This document shows, piece after piece, positions 36,698-45,910 of a stretch of DNA of 64,000 bases. Every line of letters begins with the position of its first letter. Positions within the stretch are counted from its first letter, which is position 1. This stretch comes from Anaerohalosphaera lusitana (GTDB lineage Bacteria > Planctomycetota > Phycisphaerae > Sedimentisphaerales > Anaerohalosphaeraceae): contig NZ_CP019791.1 in the NCBI RefSeq assembly GCF_002007645.1, positions 1,178,001 through 1,242,000 on the forward strand, written 5' to 3'. The position numbers and the translations under genes are program-made. The notes beneath the pieces were generated by a model. It was not told where the DNA came from, made no database searches, and was given only the letters and a program-made list of their open reading frames with translations.

Positions 36698-38797
36698 TTA
36701 ATTGCTTCCAGATGGGTCTGGCAAAGTGGGGAACAAAAGCTCTAACTTTTCTTCTTCATCACCAAGCTCAAGCTCCCACCGCTGTTCCATAAAGTTTAGC
36801 AGTTTTAGCCCGCGATTGCGAATTTGGTCCGGCCCCCACAAATCATGTTGGGAAACCTCGATTTCAGAATGTGACCCATCAGAATAGCCGTTCCGAGCCT
36901 TAGTCCCATCGTTACGAAATTTCGGATGTTTCTTCTTATTGAAGCTGTCGTTCTGTAGTGACGAATTGATGGCAGAAGAAAGTAGCAACAAATTACCAAG
37001 GCTCATTTTGTAAGCTGCTCGATCTTCCTCATCAAGCCCTTTGAAAGCTTGAAGCCAATCGTCCGTATCTGTCTGAGGGTATATGTGCTCAATACTAATT
37101 TTGTCTTTGCTAGTTTTTAGCAAGTCAGACCAGTCAACCTTCTTCTGTCGTGTTCCCGAAAGCAGGCTCAGCTCGTATTCATACAAGAAATACTTAAGCC
37201 CCGACCACTTGTAGAAGCCGCTCTCTTCATCAAAGTGCTTTTCGAGTACGCTGTACAGCTTGTCGCCATCAAAAAAACCGTCACCGTCAAACGCAAAACT
37301 TGTGCGATTTATCAGTGCTGTTTCGATATCGCTAACAGATACTTCATCGCGGTCTACGGCCCTGGCGAAATTGTAGAACTCACTACTTCGGTAGTTAGAT
37401 CGGGTTGTGGTCATCCTGAATACGATGAAAATAAATCGCTCGATTTGCTTAAAGATGTGTATGCGATCTGCCTCCTCATAGACATTTTTCAAAATTGCCA
37501 TTACCAGGGGCCGGAAATAGGTCATCCCAACTCTATTTAATCTCTGCAGCCAGGATTTCTCTTGCTCCGAGATGTCTTCCGCCATTTCCGGGTAAAAGGA
37601 TTTGAACCAGTAAATTGATGATTCTTTTAGGCTGAGTACATAATCACGAATTTCAGTCGGCCTCAGCTCGGCAGACTTTGTCGGCGTATCTGCGTTGTTG
37701 CCACTGCCGTTATCATCTTCATTTTCGTCAAGCTCTTCTTCCCAAACTTGTTCTTCTGCCGGTTCTAGTTCAACATTATGAACGACTTTTTTATGAACTC
37801 GTCGTGGTGAAAACTGTTCATCCAAGAGGAAACGTATGTAGTCTCTGCCGGTTTTGCGTGAATACTTAAAGTACATGGTCCAATGAGCTCTTAGAAAATC
37901 GTCATCGTTGAGCGGTCGCGATTTATTTCGGCCCAACTGATAGTACACTTCTTTCCAGGCATCATTTATAGAGTCACGAAGTTCTTTCCGTGCAGCGGGA
38001 TTCAATTCATCTTCAGTATATAGGGTTGTCAGATAAACCAGGCGGTTCTTTAGAAGTTCCAAATCCGACAGTTTTTTGCCGCGATTGTTCATCGTTTCGA
38101 ATGCTACGAAAACATCAAATTCGTCTTTAATGATGTACTCGTTAAAAAGAAACCGTTTCGTCAAAGTACGGTACAGTGACTGCAATCCTTTAAAACCTTC
38201 TTGATCGTGCCAAGTGCTAAGCTGTTGAGAGAAAAACTGCAATGCGTTGCCCAATCTCAATGTGTAAAAAGTTTCCGAAACTGTACCAGGGGATTCTTCG
38301 TCTAAAATGCGGTATCGCATGTATTTGTAGCTTGGATTGTCAGTGGTATAGCCAAATTTATAGCTTCTGTAGTTGTCATTTGGCTTGACCATGAACAGGT
38401 ACTGATCTTGGACTGACTTGATGGTTAATGACTCTGTTAAAAAGATGTTCTCGTCAGGCTGGCCGGAGTTTTCAGGGAGGTTGCGAACATGGTCGATTAA
38501 GGCTTGCAGGAATATTATGAAGGTGGTCAATCTTTGTTGCCCATCTACGATGTGATACAGTTTGAATCCGTGATCTTCGATCAGCCAGAACTCATTCTCG
38601 TCCTCTTCTAGGTTCTTTATGGGCATCTCCTTGAGAGTCAATACTCCAGTGTAATGTGACCGTTTATCAGGAAGGTTTACAAGGTCTTCCCAAAAATCCT
38701 CCAACTGGTCCAAGCCCCACGCATATCCCCTCTGGTAATCCGGCACACGGAATAGTTTGTGTGTGAACACTGTATCTAGCGATCGTGGTTCGTACAT
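36698..38797 (-). CDS. DUF262/DUF1524 GmrSD-like nuclease inside the type I R-M operon
   Basis: 699 aa. The N-terminal DUF262 (ParB/Srx-like NTPase fold) shows PDYQRGYAW (~18-26) and IVDGQQRLTT (~84-93). The C-terminal DUF1524 His-Me nuclease shows SIEHIYPQ with a following LGNLLLLS. GmrSD-type proteins cleave modified phage DNA in an NTP-dependent way; related genes are known as additions to other defence systems. Here it sits between hsdS and hsdR, co-oriented, with GGAGGCACCT as ribosome site. It could act on phages that escape the type I enzyme by base modification, or assist the complex. An acidic linker (~320-345) separates the halves. Confidence 0.85.
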   Translation of the reverse strand: MYEPRSLDTVFTHKLFRVPDYQRGYAWGLDQLEDFWEDLVNLPDKRSHYTGVLTLKEMPIKNLEEDENEFWLIEDHGFKLYHIVDGQQRLTTFIIFLQALIDHVRNLPENSGQPDENIFLTESLTIKSVQDQYLFMVKPNDNYRSYKFGYTTDNPSYKYMRYRILDEESPGTVSETFYTLRLGNALQFFSQQLSTWHDQEGFKGLQSLYRTLTKRFLFNEYIIKDEFDVFVAFETMNNRGKKLSDLELLKNRLVYLTTLYTEDELNPAARKELRDSINDAWKEVYYQLGRNKSRPLNDDDFLRAHWTMYFKYSRKTGRDYIRFLLDEQFSPRRVHKKVVHNVELEPAEEQVWEEELDENEDDNGSGNNADTPTKSAELRPTEIRDYVLSLKESSIYWFKSFYPEMAEDISEQEKSWLQRLNRVGMTYFRPLVMAILKNVYEEADRIHIFKQIERFIFIVFRMTTTRSNYRSSEFYNFARAVDRDEVSVSDIETALINRTSFAFDGDGFFDGDKLYSVLEKHFDEESGFYKWSGLKYFLYEYELSLLSGTRQKKVDWSDLLKTSKDKISIEHIYPQTDTDDWLQAFKGLDEEDRAAYKMSLGNLLLLSSAINSSLQNDSFNKKKHPKFRNDGTKARNGYSDGSHSEIEVSQHDLWGPDQIRNRGLKLLNFMEQRWELELGDEEEKLELLFPTLPDPSGSN

Positions 38798-38843
38798 AGG
38801 TGCCTCCTAAAGAGTCAGTCAATTATTTTTGGTGATCTTGCCC

Positions 38844-40073
38844 TCAAGTTTTATTTTCAAGCAGTTCGGTCACGCGAACTTTACCTTTCAGAAGATCCTG
38901 CATTAAACCAGTCTTTAATGCTTTCAGCTTCTTTTTAGCCTGTACTGTATCTTCCACATACTGCCACTGCTCTGCTAAAATCAATAGAATCCGATCTTGT
39001 TCTGCTGCAGAGGGCAAGGGTATTCTCAAGTTCGTGACGTCGGGCCTTTTAATGCGTGGCGCAGTCGTGCCTGCTGTGAACATTTCCCACACACCTCTTT
39101 GTTTCGCGGATTTGAGACTATAAAATAAATACTGTTTTCGCAATATATCTGTTTGGGGCCGGAGGGCTATTACTCGACGTGTTAAAAGGTATGTCTGGTC
39201 TCCTGGCAGACAAGCCACTTCCCCTACGGGAGCTTCCGTGGTAAATATGACGTCACCTGGCTCTGGTAAGCCTCGTGTTGTCCACTTTTCGTAAACATCT
39301 TTTGTAACGTACTTTGTTATTTGCCTAACGCGATCTTCACCAATACTTTCCGCGGAAATCACCGCAACTCCATCATTTGAATGTGGTGGAGTTTTACCGC
39401 GATAATCTATAATAAATGAAATACTTTCGCCTATTGGTGTTGCCTCCCACTCGATTGGAATTCTCCCAATAGCGGACTCCTTAAACTTATGTGTTTTCTC
39501 AGAGCGGAGATCGCCGTTTTCATCAATGCCACGAGTTAGTAGGTCTTGCATCAGGCCAGTTTTTATCCGCTGCTGTTTTGCGATCAGAGCCTCGGTGTCT
39601 TCAATCGCCTGGTCAACGGTCGAAAGAACCTCTGCGATTTTGGCTTGTTCCGGCCTTGAAAAGGAGATCAATGACAGATTGGCAAAAATTTCTTTGTCGA
39701 CATGAGGAATGCCGGAGCCTGAAGTCTGCGCTTTTAAAAAGTTCTCCCAGTTTTTTAAAGAGTAATTGAAGTAACCAGAATCAAATTCATCATTGTGCCG
39801 TACAACTGCCATAGTCGAAGCTAAGATACCGTTCTTTGCTCGAAAGATTTCACCTGCATTTGATCCGTCCCACAGCACTATGGTTTCGTCATCTTTCACA
39901 TGGACGGCATTGAGACAGGGCTTGACAAATTCGGCATCGTCATTGCCACGTAAGTATTCAGGGGTGAGGTATCTCTCAGCACCTGCCCCATAGTAAGGTT
40001 GTTGCAGCGGAGGCTTGCCTTTGATGATAACAATGCCTTCTTTCAGAGATTGTTTTGGCTTGCTACTGTTCAT
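38844..40073 (-). CDS. hsdS: Type I restriction-modification specificity subunit
   Basis: 409 aa with two target-recognition domains, each followed by a conserved coiled coil: the first ends [21 protein letters not shown]...[12 protein letters not shown] (~130-175), the second near [17 protein letters not shown]...[12 protein letters not shown] at the C-terminus. The first domain is shorter than usual at its N-terminus. HsdS picks the split DNA target for methylation and cutting. Its ATG overlaps the hsdM stop (ATGA), so translation is coupled. The recognition sequence cannot be predicted by eye. Confidence 0.93.
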   Translation of the reverse strand: MNSSKPKQSLKEGIVIIKGKPPLQQPYYGAGAERYLTPEYLRGNDDAEFVKPCLNAVHVKDDETIVLWDGSNAGEIFRAKNGILASTMAVVRHNDEFDSGYFNYSLKNWENFLKAQTSGSGIPHVDKEIFANLSLISFSRPEQAKIAEVLSTVDQAIEDTEALIAKQQRIKTGLMQDLLTRGIDENGDLRSEKTHKFKESAIGRIPIEWEATPIGESISFIIDYRGKTPPHSNDGVAVISAESIGEDRVRQITKYVTKDVYEKWTTRGLPEPGDVIFTTEAPVGEVACLPGDQTYLLTRRVIALRPQTDILRKQYLFYSLKSAKQRGVWEMFTAGTTAPRIKRPDVTNLRIPLPSAAEQDRILLILAEQWQYVEDTVQAKKKLKALKTGLMQDLLKGKVRVTELLENKT

Positions 40074-42751
40074 ACAAAATACCCGAGCTTATCAAGGAAA
40101 CCATTCAGCTTCTTAAGTGTTCCCGCCCTTTTTGCTTCAAGCTGCTGGCTGGAAACAGCATATTTGTCCCAAAGGTTGTGGACTGAACTGATTAGTGCTC
40201 GTTTTTCAGTGTTAAGATACCTATCCAATTCTGATTGCACAATGTCATAGATCTTCTTGAGGATGAGTGTGCTGGCCTGATCAGCCGTCAACTGGCCTCC
40301 GATTTCTTTTAAGAGGTTGTCCGTTTTTGTAATACGTTCCTCGAGGACAGCTCTGTCTTTCTCCAGGGCGTTAATCTTTCGCTTATCAGATTTATTCTTT
40401 GGATTGAGCTCAGCAAGACGGCTGTCAACCTGCTTGATAAGGTCATACGTTTCGGTTTTGAAGTCATCGCCGCCAACACGCTTCAGCATCAACTTGTCTT
40501 CAAGTTCGACTGTTCTTTCTTTGAGCTTTGCCCTTACAGCCTTGATTTTTTTTTCAATAGCTTTGATTACTTTGTCCTGATCTTTCAAAGCTTTCAGTTC
40601 CTTTTTGCCGCTTTCACCTGCGGTATCTTTCAGGTCGTCTATGAGAGCTTTGAGCACCTTCTTTATTGCTGCAGCGGTAACCTTCTCTCCTTCGTCAGGT
40701 TCATACCCCGCGACTTCCTGAGCCGTTTCAACTGCATCTGCCAGTTCCGTTTGGAGTTCAGAGATATTGGTCTCCAGCTGTTCAATTTCATCTGCCTCAG
40801 ACTGGAAGTATTCAGCAATCAAGTACTCGTCCGGGATGAGACTATGATGCCATCCGATCGATACAATGGTCTTCAGGTCAAAGCGAATTTGCTGCCACCA
40901 ATTTACAAAAACGCCAGCACTCTTGAACTCATCCAATACACCAACGGGCACCAGCTTATCTTTGAGCGATGTTAATAGTTCTTGCCTGACCTCGGGCATT
41001 TTTTTGCCGCCATTGTTGGCGTGTTCAAGTTCAGCGAAGTCATCCTGTGCAACATCCCACCATTCTGTGAGAAAATCGATGTGTTTGGAAATAGTGGTTA
41101 GTAATGCCGGATCAGCTTCAATATGATCCTTTATTGATGTCCTGTTTTCGATTTCGTCTCTAAATGTCAGGTAGTTGGGTCTATCCGGTTGCAACAAGGA
41201 TTTATAGGACATTTCAAACTTGCTAAATTCATCAGCGAGAGAATCTACTTCCGACTGAGGAATGCCGCCTAGCAGATGAGCCTGAACGTCTTCGGGCTCA
41301 GGTTCGGGAGTATTGTCAACGTACCTGCGGATATTTAGATTATATTCGTGCTTGCTGACGATTTCAAATTTCGCGACAAGCCTGGAATATTTGGGCAGAT
41401 CAAGTTTGTGAGTGAATACATGATCAATCTTCTCGATGTCTTCGGGCCGTAGCTTGTTCTGATTCTTGCCTTCGGCATACTCACGATCAGCATTTATGAA
41501 CAGTACCTTGTCACGGAGTTCCTCGGGCTTGTTCTTGTTGCATACCAGTACACATGCTGGAATGCCAGTGCCGTAAAAAAGCCCTTGTGGCAGGCTTATA
41601 ACGGCCTCGATCACATCGTCCTCAACAAATATTTCCCTGATCAATTTTTCTTTGCCGCCCCTGAAAAGGACTCCGTGGGGCATAATCGTTGCCATATGGC
41701 CATCAGATTTGAGGCTTGCAAGCATGTGCTGGACAAACATGAGATCTGCTTTTTTCCCTGTCTCAGGGCACCACTCACGAAATCTACCCGGATATTTTAC
41801 ACTGGCGCGGCTGTAGTTTTGGGAGAACGGTGGGTTTGCCAGGACACGGTCAAATCTACGAATCTGGCCATTCTCAAGAATTTGCGGATCTTCAAGCGTA
41901 TCGCCGTTCTCTATTGTGAAACGGGTGATGTTGTGAAGAATCATATTCATGTTGCAAATCGACCAGACTGTGCCGTTGGAGTCTTGGCCGTAGAGTGCAA
42001 GGTTGTCAGCATTTTGGCCTTGTTCTTCCACGTACTGATGAGATTGTATCAAAAATCCACCGGATCCGGCAGTCGGGTCGTAAACGGTATTACCCTCTTG
42101 TGGCTTTGTTAGTTGTACTAAAAGACGCACAACTTCTGCAGGGGTATAGAATTCGCCGCCTTTTTTGCCTGCGCTGTCTGCGAAATACTTGATCAGATAC
42201 TCGTAAGCCGCGCCGAGCAGGTCAGGGAACTCAAAATTGTCGTTGACGAGAACAAAACGGGGGTCATTGAAGTGGTCTAAAAGATCTTTCCACTTCTGGT
42301 CTGGTATTTTTGTCTTGCCTTTAACTTCATTGAAGTTGATGTTATTCTTCAGTACGCCTGTTAGGGCATCATTTTCATCTTCAATGGCAGCGATAGCTTT
42401 ATTAAGCATATTCCCGATATCATGCTTCAAATCTTTCATCGCGGGGACTAATTCGCCGTTCTCGTCTTTCCAGGATTCGTTCCACCGGGCTCGAACTGGC
42501 ACAAAGAAAGTTTCGCCGTAAGATGATTTCTCCTCGAGCAGTTCATCTACCAGCTGAGGGTCAAGATGGGCATAGTCCTTTTTACGTAGTTGCTCGCGTT
42601 TTCGGTCGAATTCATCAGATAAACGTTTGATGAAAAGCATGCCAAAGATGAATTCCTTGAATTCAGAAGCATCCATCTTGCCACGTAAGATATCAGCTGC
42701 TCCCATCAAAAAGGATTCAAGCTGAGAAAGTGTGATTTTTTCGCGATTCAT
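40070..42751 (-). CDS. hsdM: Type I DNA N6-adenine methyltransferase subunit
   Basis: 893 aa. The start at 42751 is chosen because AAAGGAT lies five bases upstream; the frame runs nine codons further. The N-terminal helical HsdM domain ([21 protein letters not shown]) leads to the catalytic core with SAM motif [11 protein letters not shown] and catalytic ANPPFS. It is longer than a minimal HsdM (~500 aa): residues ~600-890 add a helical and coiled-coil region with many Lys/Glu/Asp. Together with HsdS it methylates host DNA. First gene of the leftward operon; the region 42752-42840 holds its promoter. Confidence 0.93.
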   Translation of the reverse strand: MNREKITLSQLESFLMGAADILRGKMDASEFKEFIFGMLFIKRLSDEFDRKREQLRKKDYAHLDPQLVDELLEEKSSYGETFFVPVRARWNESWKDENGELVPAMKDLKHDIGNMLNKAIAAIEDENDALTGVLKNNINFNEVKGKTKIPDQKWKDLLDHFNDPRFVLVNDNFEFPDLLGAAYEYLIKYFADSAGKKGGEFYTPAEVVRLLVQLTKPQEGNTVYDPTAGSGGFLIQSHQYVEEQGQNADNLALYGQDSNGTVWSICNMNMILHNITRFTIENGDTLEDPQILENGQIRRFDRVLANPPFSQNYSRASVKYPGRFREWCPETGKKADLMFVQHMLASLKSDGHMATIMPHGVLFRGGKEKLIREIFVEDDVIEAVISLPQGLFYGTGIPACVLVCNKNKPEELRDKVLFINADREYAEGKNQNKLRPEDIEKIDHVFTHKLDLPKYSRLVAKFEIVSKHEYNLNIRRYVDNTPEPEPEDVQAHLLGGIPQSEVDSLADEFSKFEMSYKSLLQPDRPNYLTFRDEIENRTSIKDHIEADPALLTTISKHIDFLTEWWDVAQDDFAELEHANNGGKKMPEVRQELLTSLKDKLVPVGVLDEFKSAGVFVNWWQQIRFDLKTIVSIGWHHSLIPDEYLIAEYFQSEADEIEQLETNISELQTELADAVETAQEVAGYEPDEGEKVTAAAIKKVLKALIDDLKDTAGESGKKELKALKDQDKVIKAIEKKIKAVRAKLKERTVELEDKLMLKRVGGDDFKTETYDLIKQVDSRLAELNPKNKSDKRKINALEKDRAVLEERITKTDNLLKEIGGQLTADQASTLILKKIYDIVQSELDRYLNTEKRALISSVHNLWDKYAVSSQQLEAKRAGTLKKLNGFLDKLGYFV

Positions 42752-42840
42752 GGACATCCTTTTATGGCTAGTCTGGGGATACAAATGGCTCTAACAAAGT
42801 CACCAAATATATCTAAAAATGTTTGTTTTGTCAATTCCTT

Positions 42841-43728
42841 CTAGTGTCCAATCATGAACTGGCACCGATAGCACTTCTCATCTTTGCCCCACACAATAGG
42901 TTCGTCAGCAATCTGAAAGAACTTCCGTAGCTTTTTTGACAGCTGTTGTTTTTGCTTTTTAAGTCTGGGACTGGCCGAGCTGTTTTTCCAGCTCAATAGA
43001 CCACCGCTTTCAGCGAAGATCCTCAGAGTTTCCCACTGCCTGTTAGGTTCTCCCGTATGGCGGTTTATCATGCCCATTTGTGCGAAGTTGCAAGTGTGGC
43101 TTTTTCTCCCAACCCGAATCGATACTGTGTGTCCATTGGTAAAACAAATCGATATGTCGGACCAGCAGGTACCTGCAGACATTGCAATTCCTGGCTCTGA
43201 TGGTCTGGACTTCCCAAGGTCCTCCTTCACTATTTCATCCCTGAGTTGGGCGGGCGAGTACGGACATTCCTTTAGGTTTGCTGTGAACGTTTTTTTGCGC
43301 AATCGCTGTAGCAGGGCGGAAAGGTGTGCAGCCTCCCGTCGGCATTGCCGCACCAGCCTGGTTTCGGCCTGCTCATCCTCGTCATCGAGCTTGGGGTAGA
43401 TTTCGTCCAGGGCTGACGCCGAATCCCTCAAACTGTTGAAACATTCCTGCAGACAAGCGGCAAGACGGTCGTGCCCCCGGAGGACAAGTTCGTTGGTAAT
43501 GGCACGAATTTCATTCTGCTCTGCTCCAAGCCCCCAGTGATTGACCGGCTTGTAAACACCTTCTGCAAAATGCGATTGTGGTAACGTGTCGGACCAATTC
43601 TCGAGCTCTTCTGTCAGAGCCGTAAACAGTCCGGGACATATTGCACCAATCTGCTCATAGCGGTCAAGAGCCCGCTGATACCTCTGGTTCCAATCGACAT
43701 TTCCCTTTATGCCGGTTGCTTTCATCAT
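42841..43728 (-). CDS. Hypothetical protein between the R-M operon and the lexA-like gene
   Basis: 295 aa from the ATG at 43728 (GGAAGG upstream; a GTG at 43740 is in frame). Not recognised. It is helical in the first ~165 residues with a charged segment DDEDEQAETRLVRQCRREA. The C-terminal ~75 residues (NRQWETLRIFAESGGLLSW, then KKQKQQLSKKLRKFF) look like a winged-helix segment of transcriptional-activator type, so a DNA-binding role is possible. It is co-oriented with the lexA-like gene and may belong to the lysogeny region of the prophage or be the last host gene before it. Confidence 0.55.
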   Translation of the reverse strand: MMKATGIKGNVDWNQRYQRALDRYEQIGAICPGLFTALTEELENWSDTLPQSHFAEGVYKPVNHWGLGAEQNEIRAITNELVLRGHDRLAACLQECFNSLRDSASALDEIYPKLDDEDEQAETRLVRQCRREAAHLSALLQRLRKKTFTANLKECPYSPAQLRDEIVKEDLGKSRPSEPGIAMSAGTCWSDISICFTNGHTVSIRVGRKSHTCNFAQMGMINRHTGEPNRQWETLRIFAESGGLLSWKNSSASPRLKKQKQQLSKKLRKFFQIADEPIVWGKDEKCYRCQFMIGH

Positions 43729-43857
43729 AATACCTTCCACCAGTTACGATTATACAACAGGCTTGGGTTTGACATGCCTAGGGCCGAGGTCGGTTCCACC
43801 TGGTAGATTTACTATTTTTTTGTTTGTGGAAGCGGCATTGCCGCATTGTGAGCAAGG

Positions 43858-44484
43858 TCAGGACTTATGCTTGCAGCCGACAACCCTGCCCAGTATTCTC
43901 AACTCATCATCATTGCTGATGATTATGGGTTCTAACTTTGAATTCTCCGGGACCAGCTCGATCCTCTCATTGTTGATCCGGAGCCGTTTAACAGTGACTT
44001 CGCCATTGAGAAAGGCGACTACTATATCGCCGCTTTGGGCAAGCTGCTGTCGCCTGACGATAATCAGGCTCCCATCCTTTATGCCGGCACAAATCATGCT
44101 TTCACCGGACACTTCACAGGCAAAATGCTCTCCTCTGCCCAGGGTGCGGGAATCCACCAGCACTTCACCGCAGATATTCTCTTCAGCAAAAATGGGCATT
44201 CCAGCGGCTACCGTACCGACAATCGGGACGGGCTTGAGTCGGCCTGGCCTGTTTTCGGTTCTTTTGAGTACGCGTAAGCTGCGCGGGGTCCGTCCGGTTC
44301 TCTCAATGTAACCTTTGTAAATGAGCTGATTGACCCTGTCTACCACGCTCGGGGCGGTAATACCGAATTTGTCCGCAAGTTCCTGCATGGTGGGGGGATA
44401 GCCGTTTAGATCAATAAACCGGCATATCTCGTCAAAGGCTTCCTGCTGAGGGGGAGTTATTTTTTTGATTTTGCCTCTTGGCAT
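43858..44484 (-). CDS. lexA: LexA-like autocleaving repressor
   Basis: 208 aa from the ATG at 44484 (GGAG eight bases upstream; a TTG at 44496 is in frame). N-terminal winged helix with YPPTMQELADKFGITAPSVVDRV, then the S24 peptidase domain with cleavage site Ala94-Gly95 in TVAAGMP, nucleophile Ser129 (GESM) and Lys166 (EVTVKRL). All catalytic residues are kept, so RecA-stimulated self-cleavage is expected. It faces the rightward phage early genes, so it may be the prophage repressor and not (or not only) the host SOS regulator. Multiple inverted repeats in the 344-base gap upstream are candidate operators. Confidence 0.9.
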   Translation of the reverse strand: MPRGKIKKITPPQQEAFDEICRFIDLNGYPPTMQELADKFGITAPSVVDRVNQLIYKGYIERTGRTPRSLRVLKRTENRPGRLKPVPIVGTVAAGMPIFAEENICGEVLVDSRTLGRGEHFACEVSGESMICAGIKDGSLIIVRRQQLAQSGDIVVAFLNGEVTVKRLRINNERIELVPENSKLEPIIISNDDELRILGRVVGCKHKS

Positions 44485-44567
44485 TGATTTCTCCAATACA
44501 TTAACGCAAGGATTATAGCCCTGTCTGCAACAAGGTCAATACCTGACGGCTGTTTTTCCGGGAGAAG

Positions 44568-44739
44568 TCGGCGAAAAACCAAGCTGGATTTTCGCCCAAC
44601 GAATTTTCGTCGGACGAAAATCCAGAAAATAAGAAAATTTGCCCTTCCAGTTTTTAGCCATAACTGCCGTACAACAAATCTTTTACGCCAACACAGGACA
44701 TTCTATATCCGACGAAAATCCAGCCCTTCGGCGAAAATT
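44568..44739. repeat. Inverted and direct repeats (CGACGAAAATCCAG family) before the repressor gene
   Basis: CTGGATTTTCG (44584-44594) is the exact reverse complement of CGAAAATCCAG (44615-44625). GACGAAAATCCAG recurs at 44711-44723. The core CGRCGAAAA or its complement occurs about six times: near 44570, 44590, 44604, 44613, 44711 and 44730. It lies between the divergent lexA-like gene and the first rightward phage gene and contains no gene. Probably an operator region; alternatively a structured RNA. Confidence 0.6.
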
Positions 44740-44828
44740 CACCATTAAGGGGTGAAGGCACTTGGGCCTTTTTAACAGGACATGCTGGTCCTCGAATAAG
44801 AACGATTGAGTTTATAAGGAGATATGTT

Positions 44829-45149
44829 TTGAAACAAGTCATGAAAACATCGCTTTCGCCCCGGCGACAAGAATTGGTTACCCTAATGCAGCAGATCAAC
44901 TTTGGCAGGATTGAGGATCTGCCGGTCCGTTGTGGTGAGCCTGTGATGGACTCATCAGTCCGGGTAATTCGCAAGATCAAGTTCGGTAGCGAACACAGAC
45001 CTGGACCTAAGACTGGCCGGGATTTCGAGCTGAAGAAGCAGGTGACTGAACTGATCAGTCAAATCGACCGGATTGGGACCGGGACTATCCATTCGCTGGA
45101 GGTTAAACACGGACTGCCATTCGTAATGGACGTTGAATCAGCAATATAA
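44829..45149 (+). CDS. Small hypothetical phage protein
   Basis: 106 aa. A TTG at 44829 is taken as start because AAGGAG ends seven bases upstream; the ATG at 44841 would leave a spacing of 19. Not recognised. It is basic at the N-terminus (KTSLSPRRQELV) and has a C-terminal GTGTIHSLEVKHGLPF segment. It is the first rightward gene after the repressor region, so it is likely an early phage product, perhaps DNA-binding. No membrane segment. Confidence 0.6.
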   Translation: MKQVMKTSLSPRRQELVTLMQQINFGRIEDLPVRCGEPVMDSSVRVIRKIKFGSEHRPGPKTGRDFELKKQVTELISQIDRIGTGTIHSLEVKHGLPFVMDVESAI

Positions 45150-45302
45150 ATCAAAAACCAAAATCAATTTACGTTAGTCGATTTTACTAACCGCAAAGCG
45201 GAGGTGATCGGGAACGCAAAGCCATTGGGCTTGTATCTCGGTCGTCTCCGTCTTGCATTCGACTTGGCTTTTCGTTCCTGCCTCCGCAGAAAGAGAGGCC
45301 AA

Positions 45303-45878
45303 GTGGATAACGAACAATTCAAAACGTACATCAGGTCCTTAGTTGAATGCAAAGCCAGACAGCTGGTCGGCAAGTGTGGCATTCGAAAGTGTGACGTCGA
45401 GGACATCGAACAGGAACTGTTTCTTCACCTGCTGCTTAGAGCCAGCGAGTACAAGTCATCCAAAAGCAAGCTTACGACGTTCGCTCAGCGAATTATCGAA
45501 CGGAAGGTCAAAAACATATTGAGAGACAGATCGGCCGGTAAGCGAAGCACGTTCGACCAGGCACGATCGCTCCATGAGGTGATTGGCTCGGATGATCAGG
45601 GTACTGAGATTACTCTACTAGCAACCATTCCAGCCAGGGACGTCCCCTCAGTTGAGTTTGCCACGGATGTAAAGATGATCATCGAATCACTGCCTGTTTT
45701 GCATCGCAAGGTCTGCCTGATGCTTATGGCCGGTTTTACCATCGGTTCTATTGCTGATCAGCTTGGCATGCCTCGCACGACCCTGAGGGATTCAATCGTC
45801 AAGGAGATCAGATTTGCGTTCTCTGAGTTAAAAAACTTCTCGGATTTTCGCCGTTTTGGCAATTCACCGAGTATGTAA
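45303..45878 (+). CDS. Sigma-70-like factor of the prophage
   Basis: 191 aa from the GTG at 45303 (AGAGAGG just upstream); the frame is open to 45204 but the extension is basic and not homologous. Region 2-like helices (KCDVEDIEQELFLHLLLRA...KLTTFAQRIIERKVKNILRD) and a region 4 HTH (LPVLHRKVCLMLMAGFTIGSIADQLGMPRTTLRDSIVKEI) are recognisable. It probably redirects transcription to phage genes. It lies in the early module; a three-copy conserved element found in front of three phage genes (45847, 54411, 59870) could be its promoter, one copy overlapping this gene's own 3' end. Confidence 0.75.
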   Translation: MDNEQFKTYIRSLVECKARQLVGKCGIRKCDVEDIEQELFLHLLLRASEYKSSKSKLTTFAQRIIERKVKNILRDRSAGKRSTFDQARSLHEVIGSDDQGTEITLLATIPARDVPSVEFATDVKMIIESLPVLHRKVCLMLMAGFTIGSIADQLGMPRTTLRDSIVKEIRFAFSELKNFSDFRRFGNSPSM

Positions 45879-45879
45879 T
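45847..45879 (+). promoter_or_regulatory. Phage conserved element, copy A (before the nuclease gene)
   Basis: TTCGCC, 14 variable bases, then CCGAGTATGTAAT; the start codon of the next gene is 31 bases further. Copy A differs from copies B and C at three of the 13 right-hand positions. It overlaps the sigma-like gene's stop codon. Candidate promoter or leader element. Confidence 0.5.
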
Positions 45880-45910
45880 AACTATGGACACTACACACAA
45901 GGACAAACCA

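Noticed and set aside
43820-43845. GCGGC-ATT-GCCGC hairpin just past the lexA-like stop as terminator
   Set aside because: Short five-base stem and no T-run directly after it in the leftward direction.
44654-44980. 108-codon minus-strand frame between the lexA-like gene and the first phage gene
   Set aside because: It overlaps the repeat array and the ribosome site and start of the rightward gene; no homology or start signal.
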